Source of the DNA: Chloromonas sp. AAM2
Lineage: Eukaryota > Chlorophyta > Chlorophyceae > Chlamydomonadales > Chlamydomonadaceae
Assembly (NCBI GenBank): GCA_004335635.1
Contig: QAXH01005345.1
Span: 1 to 27,274, forward strand
Direction: 5' to 3'
DNA length: 27,274 bases
Position 1 is the first letter of the stretch, and every line of letters begins with the position of its first letter. Shown here one piece after another: positions 21,968 to 27,274 of the stretch. Made by a program: the position numbers and the translations under genes. A model generated the notes under the pieces. The model saw nothing but the letters and a program-made list of their open reading frames with translations. It searched no databases and was not told where the DNA came from.

Positions 21968-22296
21968 TGCCGTGTGCCGCTGCTGCTAACGTGAGTAGGC
22001 ACATACCCAGCCACTATCTGGTCGTACACAGTTACACTGCCACACTTGCTTATGAGTCCTGTCGTGAACTAGCACCCTCGCTGCAACAACATGCACATCA
22101 TGCAGATGCAACAAGACCACAGCCTCTCTTTGCTGGGATTTGATTCAGTCAGTCTTTCAAGTTCCCCCATCCATGCATTCGGTGCCTTTGACATGCTGGC
22201 TTTGAACTTGCGGTTACGCAGCGGTAGGAACTCCCAACTTTGCAAAAACAAAAGGATGCAGCTCGTCACGAAGCACATCATATATGGATCACACTG

Positions 22297-22596
22297 AGAC
22301 TTCAGTAGTCCTGACCCCAGAAATCCGATACGGGATTTGTTCCACCTCAAGCTCATCCGACAAGTCGCGCAGATTGTTGCAACGGTGAACGTGACGCTGA
22401 CTTAGCGGCGGAGACATCGATTGTCATATCTGGCAGGTGAGACGTAGCGCCAGCAGTTCACGTGGTACGGGCTCATGACCTCAAGGGCTGAATCAAGGGT
22501 CCAGAGGCCCGTGCAGCCCAATCCCGAGCCACTTCCGAGACCTAGCTTGGCGCGTGTTACTTTGTCCTTTCGATGACTGGGCGTGTGCAAGAGCAA
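22297..22596 (-). other. Coding-like minus-strand fragment upstream of copy B
   Basis: Two adjoining open stretches look protein-like. One (22402-22596) reads GLWTLDSALEVMSPYHVNCW and then RYVSPARYDN. The other (about 22297-22422) reads RCNNLRDLSDELEVEQIPYR and then ISGVRTTEVSV before a stop. They are in different frames and would need a short intron or a frameshift to join. I recognise neither. If real, this would be a small gene divergent from copy B, as DCC1 is from copy A. Confidence 0.25.
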
Positions 22597-22812
22597 GTGA
22601 GCAAACCAACAAGCTTCACTGAACTAAGAAAGTGAGAATGAGCAGTTAGAAAGTTAGGTGTGATTCTGAACTTTATCACCTCGTAACACCTCGTTGCCCT
22701 TCGTCATCCAAACGCATCATACACTTCCAACGAACGACCGCTTTCTCGCGTGTAAACACTTCAGACTGGTGGTGCCCGTGACACGCGAGCACAAACACAT
22801 CCGGAAGGTCTC

Positions 22813-23639
22813 ATGGCAGCTGGCTCGTCATCCACCATGCAGGCGTGCGAAGCCGCCGAAGTGTTGATTGGACTCAGTGACGGTTTGCTTATCTTGGCTG
22901 CTGCTGCTGATTGCGGAGTAGCTTGCAACACCCGCCAGCGGCGCTCTAGGCCGCTTGAACATACGGTGTGTACATTGGAAGGCTCCAAACTGAACTGCGC
23001 GCTGCTAACTACATATATCCACACACATATTGATACCACATCACGCCTTCTGCCTTGCCTTTTGCTTGCCCACTTTGTTCAACCCCAGGATGCTTGCACT
23101 GGTCACTTACAGGAAAGCGCTACTTGGCATGAAAGCCATTGTTACGTCGACGAGGCTGACACGCATACTAGTCACAAGCGGAGTAAATGCATTGGCAGCA
23201 GCCCTGCGAGAACAACCCCAGCTGCCCATTGGCTTGTATGCCAGTACTCATGGAACTCGTTTGCCCCACGCCTCGAGCTACACACCCAAGAGTCATGTCA
23301 GGAGGTGAGAGTCCAGTGTTTTCGAGATTTTACAAACGGCTCCTTTTCACGACGGCTGATGTTCACGTTGCCAAACGCCTGATTTGCACGCAGGCACAGC
23401 CACAAGAGAGTGAGATTAGCCTAGGCATGTGGCAGTCTGTAGCATCGGAAGAGGAAGACGAGGTGGAGAGCGTGTCATCAGTGGACTCGAGCAGCGCATC
23501 CACGTTGGACCTTTTTTGCCCGGGTTCGGACGAGGAGGACATTTCAAGCTCAACAAGCAGGTTGAACGCGAAGCCAGGCAGCTTTGCCTTTCCGTGTCCT
23601 GCTGGCGAGAGCTTTCCTGTCTTGTTCTGGCGGAGATAG
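22813..23639 (+). CDS. Unrecognised three-exon gene, copy B (196 residues)
   Basis: Exons are 22813-22965, 23113-23304 and 23394-23639, all phase 0, and align with copy A. Exon 1 keeps EAAEVLIGLSDGLLILAAAA and RRSR. Exon 2 keeps SHKRSKCIGSS and the closing HTQESCQE but is 12 codons shorter. Exon 3 keeps SEISLGMWQSVA, EEEDEVES and GSDEEDISS and ends PVLFWRR. Many of the differences between the copies are conservative or silent and no frame is broken, so both appear to have been under selection as proteins. The most variable parts are the middle of exon 2 and the Ser-rich stretch of exon 3. Function is unknown. The basic exon 2 motif and acidic exon 3 suggest a nuclear protein, by inference. 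No other copy was seen in the window. Confidence 0.72.
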
Positions 23640-24283
23640 AGCCATCGCTACGTGCACTTTTACGGCAAGCCCTCTCAGCCTGGTGCGGCTGAATCAATAG
23701 AAACAGCTGTCTTGACATGGACACAGAAATAGAAAGTCAGCACCGGATGTGTTTTTGGGGCTGGGATCAGGGAAGCCCCCTGCATCAACACAGATCATTC
23801 ATTTGCTGACCAGGAGGCCTGCTACGTTGGCCAATACTAGTAGTTTGCCTAGTCAATACACAGTTTGCCTAGTCAATACATGAGACGATCAAGGTTGCTC
23901 AGTTGCCACGCACCAAGAATCAGAGCTCGGGTGACAGGACAGGACCTTCACCACCAGAGTTTGCAGTTGACAATGATGCTGACCGTGTTCGCCTACATTG
24001 GAGCACGTGCATCTAGCCGTGTTAATGGCTGCGTTGTTGTGGTTGTCCAATCATGCTTGTTGTGCTGGGTCACTTTGCAGCGGCACAGTGGTGTTTCCTC
24101 GATGATAGTCTAGCTTCTTGATCACGTGATGCTTTGTACAAAAGGTGCTTTTGATTAGTTTTCCGGACCCCGTGTGTTGCATTTACACGTGTGGAGCTGC
24201 TGTGTTATCGTGTTACCTGCATACACATTGGGATGGACGATGCCTGGCGTTGCAGGTGCAATTGATGCACGGCCCTGTAGTTG

Positions 24284-24415
24284 CAGTAGCAGGCTTGTAC
24301 GTGAGTGCATGTGCCTAAATTTAGCTTGGATATGGTGCACCGTGTTTATCTTTTAGTAGCAGGATCGTGAAGTGAGTGCATGTGCCTATATTCAGCTGAA
24401 GTTTTGGTGCCACGC
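24284..24415. repeat. Imperfect ~60-bp tandem duplication
   Basis: The segment from AGTAGCAGG through GTGAGTGCATGTGCCTA to a TGGTGC string occurs at 24284-24345 and again, with substitutions, at 24355-24415. It has no coding potential. Confidence 0.6.
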
Positions 24416-24752
24416 GTTGACCTTACCTTGCCATTTCATAGACTGGTTTTTTTTATGTGTGCTTGTGAGATGATCTACGAGTATTAGCTGGCATTCAGAC
24501 TGAGAGTACTACGCACTGACTTTTTTTCCTGTACTGGTACTACGCACTGACACTGGCCACTTGCTGAGCCAGGGCAGAGGTCCCTCTTGCATTTGTACCG
24601 CTGCCTTTGCAACAGCCGTTGCACTGTAATGGCCGTGCGAGTTTCTGCTTAACAACGTTCCTGGGACAGCTCGCGAGGCAGCAGCAGGCTATTCCTTTGA
24701 ACACACTTCAAGCCTAAACTAACGCTTCACACCCAGCCCGTCGTGCCTATGT

Positions 24753-24757
24753 TTACA
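24753..24757 (-). promoter_or_regulatory. Candidate TGTAA polyadenylation signal of the MSH5-like gene
   Basis: TTACA on the plus strand, about 500 nt beyond the TAG at 25255-25257. It is the nearest copy in the right orientation. Confidence 0.4.
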
Positions 24758-25254
24758 ATCATTGCACTTATCGCACCTTTCTCCCGTGCAAGTAGCCTAG
24801 AAGCAAACCCCACCTGGTCAAGAGGACATTCAAAAAGCAAGTGAAGGTGAGTATGGCGCACTTGGAAAGCTGTGGCTGTCACCCACACCCCCTGTCAGGT
24901 CATGTTGTATCTGTCCCTGCTCAGACTCTGCCCGAACATTGTAGGAATAATCGATGGCTTTGCCATTAGCTCATCTGTGGCATTGTTAGCAGCTCTTGAC
25001 CCTGCCGCACGCTAGGGACGTTCTAGGCTCATCATCAGCGTTATATGGCTTTTCTGGTGCTGCACACCAGACAGCGCTTAGCAGCCGCCTGTAACACCCA
25101 CCAGAACATGACGCGTACCTCAAGCATGCAAAGTGCAAATGCATGTAGGCTCAGAATCAGCATAAGACTGCGTGTTCCAGCTATAAACATTCACATATCT
25201 CCGGGCTGAGGTTCACGAAGATCGAATCATTGCGCCTGCTATGAGTCATGTCCG

Positions 25255-26887
25255 CTATTCCTCAGCATCCTCATCATGCAACTTGCAGCTATCCCTGCCA
25301 ACACGCAGTAAGAACTGCATGGCTGCAGTCACGGCAGCTGGGGTCATGGTGCTGTTTGCATCCATGCCGCCATGCACAGGCGCGCAGGCAGGCTCCGCTG
25401 CACGCTGACCACATGCCTGATGTTCCTGATGCTGCTCGTTGCTGCCAGCCACATGGGCCGGTCCAAGGTCTGCAAATGGCACACACCACGCATCCACTGC
25501 ACCATGGGTGTGTTAGTTGTTACGCCTTGAAAGTTCTGTGCAACGCAAGAGTGTCCGGTGTGCCTCCTGCGTAGCTTGCGACTGCGCTGTGTTTAACTGC
25601 TGCATTTGTCAGAGGCCTAGTGTTGCACATCCAACTAGCCCCTGTCTGCTCGGTTTCTGTGTTCAAGTGTGTTAATTTCAACCTGCCGGCATGGTCCCTT
25701 TCAAATGCTGTCTGCCTTAACTCCTGAGATGTGGCCATGTCAGTCGATGCAAGCAAGAAGTGTGGCTCCCTCTGGCATGCACCACTGGCTCACAAACCGT
25801 CTGCTCCTATTCACCTGTTTGCATCTGCAACTGAATAATCAGTTTGCACGTGATTATACGCGTGCCTATGTATTTGTACCCGTACACCTGTACACCACCA
25901 GCTGTTTCCTACTGGCTCTGCCGGGCCCCATCCGCACCTGTGAGCGCCAGGCCAGCCAGCTCCCTTACCCATCCCCTGTACGCAGTGCACCTCTCCTCAT
26001 GCGTCGCCACGGTCAGCGGCCGCGCCGCCTGCCGGGCCTGGTGGGCAGCCAGCACCTGGGAGGCGCGGGCAACCACGTCCAGACGCACGCCACACAACTG
26101 TACCAGAGCAAGCAATTCTGATCGTGTTACACTGGGCCAGTTGGCAAGTGGTAAGAAAAGGAAGCACCTGCATCATAACAGCAACCAGCTACATAGCACC
26201 TGCATCATAGCAGCAAGTAACTGTATAATACCAGCAAACAACGCTTTCTTTGCCAAGTTTGCTCAGAATTTGCTAAGGCCAGTGCACATAACAGTGAACG
26301 AAGGCAAGGCAAGCACACGTGTGCATGCCTCACCCTTGCGCAGTGGATGCCAAAACTTGGTGAGCCGTATCCGGGCACCAGGCGGTGCAGGAACACCAGG
26401 TCGTTGGGAGGTGGACTGTGGGGGGAAACGCCGGCCTGTGGGGAGCTCGCTGCATGCAATGCATCAGCAGGGGAACGCTCGAAAGGGATAAGTCCTTGCA
26501 TAGCATCCATTCGTTTACTTGATCACCTACGTATTGATTCAACCATCTATCTACCTGTCTGTCCATCCAGACATTGAATTATGTTATCCAGCCAGCCATT
26601 CATCTTCATTTAATTATTTATCTCTATCTGCCCATCTGTGGGGAGCTCCCTGCACACAATCAAATCAGCACGAGTATGCCCCCAAAAAGAGTGAGTCTAT
26701 TCCAGTCCAGCGGTTTTTCACTTGATCATTCATCCATTCATCCATCTACCCATGCATTCATTTGACTGTCTGTTTACCTGTCTACCTGTCTATCCGTCTA
26801 TTTGTATGAGCATTTGCTCTTGCACCCTCACCTTGTGTTGCTTCCCCAGCGAGCACCTCCATGGTGAAGAAGGCCAGCTGAGGGTGC
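25255..26887 (-). CDS. MSH5: MutS homologue, most like MSH5 (C-terminal part; 5' end outside window)
   Basis: Visible exons are 26887-26832, 26449-26334, 26097-25969, a tentative 16-nt exon 25830-25815, and a last exon 25496-25255 ending in TAG (25469 is an alternative start of the last exon in the same phase). The phases fit from end to end. The reading HPQLAFFTMEVLAGEATQ, then NDLVFLHRLVPG, SPSFGIHCAR and LCGVRLDVVARASQVLAAHQ is the far C-terminal part of a MutS ATPase domain. The F-[FY]-TMxVL step and the VFL.RLVPG..SFGIHCA block fit plant MSH5 better than other MSH proteins. MSH5 pairs with MSH4 as a clamp on meiotic recombination intermediates and promotes crossovers. The Walker motifs lie upstream, beyond the right edge. 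The final 80 residues are poorly conserved and end in an acidic tail (HDEDAEE). The tail and micro-exon are less certain than the first three exons. Confidence 0.75.
26437..26760. repeat. ~200-bp tandem duplication covering an exon edge and intron
   Basis: CTGTGGGGAGCTC followed by a CTGCA string occurs at 26437 and again at 26635, and CTTGATCA occurs at 26519 and 26721. The first copy contains the functional splice acceptor of the MSH5-like exon (minus strand, TTGCATGCAG). The second copy keeps a similar acceptor (TTGTGTGCAG) inside the intron. Matches are interrupted by CATC/CTGT-type tetranucleotide drift. Confidence 0.6.
26530..26810. repeat. Degenerate ATCC/CTGT tetranucleotide-rich intron sequence
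   Basis: Runs such as CATCTATCTACCTGTCTGTC and CATTCATCCATTCATCCATC fill much of the intron 26450-26831 of the MSH5-like gene. Confidence 0.65.
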
Positions 26888-27105
26888 CTGGACAGACAAG
26901 GCATGTGGCATACAGTTGAACAGCCACGTGTACACACATACCGGGCATCTTGAGCATGATTGCCCCCCTTCTGTTCATGATCCAAGTAGGGCACGACTTG
27001 TGAGGTTGGAATATGTATGGTGTATGGCAGTGACGCATCCGTGCCACAGTTTGTGCACAACACAGAGTAATTGCGGCCTTCTCTGTGCCCCTTGACCTGA
27101 CTGGC

Positions 27106-27274
27106 CACCACGTGACACCGCACCACGTGACACTCCACCACATGAAACCGCACCACGTGACACTCCACCACGTGACACACCATCACGTGACAATCCACCA
27201 CGTGACACCCCACCACGTGACACCCCACCACGTGACACTCCACCACGTGACACCCCACCACGTGACACCCCACC
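27106..27274. repeat. 15-bp tandem array, each unit carrying CACGTG; continues past the window
   Basis: Eleven and a quarter units of CACCACGTGACACYC follow one another without a gap up to the last base. Two of the eleven full units differ within or beside the E-box: one reads CACATG and another begins CATCACGTG. Because 15 is a multiple of three, open reading frames run through the array as pentapeptide repeats, but they extend into non-coding flanks and are not likely proteins. The array lies upstream of the last visible exon of the MSH5-like gene, probably in an intron. Confidence 0.95.

Larger units (their letters stand above)
19538..22812. other. Gap between the two paralogous gene copies, mostly unassigned
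   Basis: About 3.3 kb. It should contain the 3' UTR of copy A and the promoter of copy B. Within the first 30 nt, an 18-base string shared with copy B's 3' flank (GTGCACTTTTACGGCAAG) shows that the duplication extends past the stop codon. Small repeats occur at about 20456-20545 (two GCCTTTGYTGCTGCC strings 70 bp apart), 21287-21325 (two 19-bp units with CTCATATGAA) and 21888-21967. Two minus-strand coding-like fragments, near 20227-20427 and 22297-22596, are listed separately with low confidence. I found no transposon ends. Confidence 0.5.
23640..25254. other. Convergent intergenic region between copy B and the MSH5-like gene
   Basis: About 1.6 kb with no supported gene. It contains a 20-bp-spaced direct repeat of GTTTGCCTAGTCAATACA (23843-23860 and 23863-23880) and an imperfect ~60-bp tandem duplication around GTGAGTGCATGTGCCTA (24284-24345 and 24355-24415). 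TACTACGCACTGAC occurs twice (near 24507 and 24537). There is a plus-strand TGTAA at 24625-24629 and a minus-strand TGTAA (TTACA) at 24753-24757, so the transcripts of the two flanking genes may overlap or end close together. Confidence 0.5.

Noticed and set aside
23429..23692. Alternative plus-strand frame over exon 3 of copy B
   Set aside because: The acidic SDEED frame is the one conserved between the paralogues; the alternative frame is not preserved in copy A.
26782..27273. 163-codon minus-strand frame and neighbours of 117 and 97 codons
   Set aside because: They are pentapeptide readings of the 15-bp array extended into non-coding flank; only the 26832-26887 part, in the frame with FFTMEVL, is a real exon.
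1..27274. CRISPR array, prophage or transposon with terminal repeats
   Set aside because: The tandem arrays have no spacers, no phage genes are present, and no paired terminal repeats with target-site duplication were found by eye.

Overview
The window looks like nuclear DNA of a green alga (Chlorophyta, class not resolved). Genes are split by short spliceosomal introns that begin GT and end mostly in TGCAG. The best-defined genes are single-copy eukaryotic ones. TGTAA, the chlorophyte polyadenylation signal, lies downstream of several genes. There is no operon structure, no bacterial start signal and no recognisable tRNA or rRNA gene. Gene models were built by hand by matching splice phases; where stated, the summed exon lengths divide exactly by three.

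Layout, left to right. (1) 1-517, plus strand: the last two exons of a gene ending in an HMG-box-like domain behind a basic nuclear-localisation stretch. (2) 518-4648: no supported gene, but a 20-bp minisatellite, three tandem ~175-bp repeats and a GC-rich patch. (3) 4649-11212, minus strand: a ten-exon gene for a ~1595-residue SET-domain protein of the Rubisco-LSMT/SETD3 type, whose C-terminal part is greatly enlarged by low-complexity sequence. (4) 11307-12236, plus strand: an intronless unknown gene, divergent from the SET gene with only 94 bp between the start codons. (5) 13708-18195, minus strand: a complete eleven-exon DCC1 (DSCC1) gene, 421 residues, a subunit of the Ctf18 clamp loader. 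(6) 18708-19537 and 22813-23639, plus strand: two diverged copies of an unrecognised three-exon gene (203 and 196 residues). The first is divergent from DCC1, and the two flank ~3.3 kb of mostly unassigned sequence. (7) 25255 to the right edge, minus strand: the 3' end of a MutS-homologue gene, most like MSH5. An array of 15-bp units carrying CACGTG runs off the window just upstream of its last visible exon.

Several of these genes act on chromosomes: the HMG-like protein, DCC1 (sister-chromatid cohesion and replication) and MSH5 (meiotic crossover). Nothing shows that they are co-regulated. The least explained content is the paralogous gene pair with an unusually conserved second intron, the giant insert in the SET protein, and the E-box array with a nearby ~200-bp intronic duplication in the MSH5 gene.
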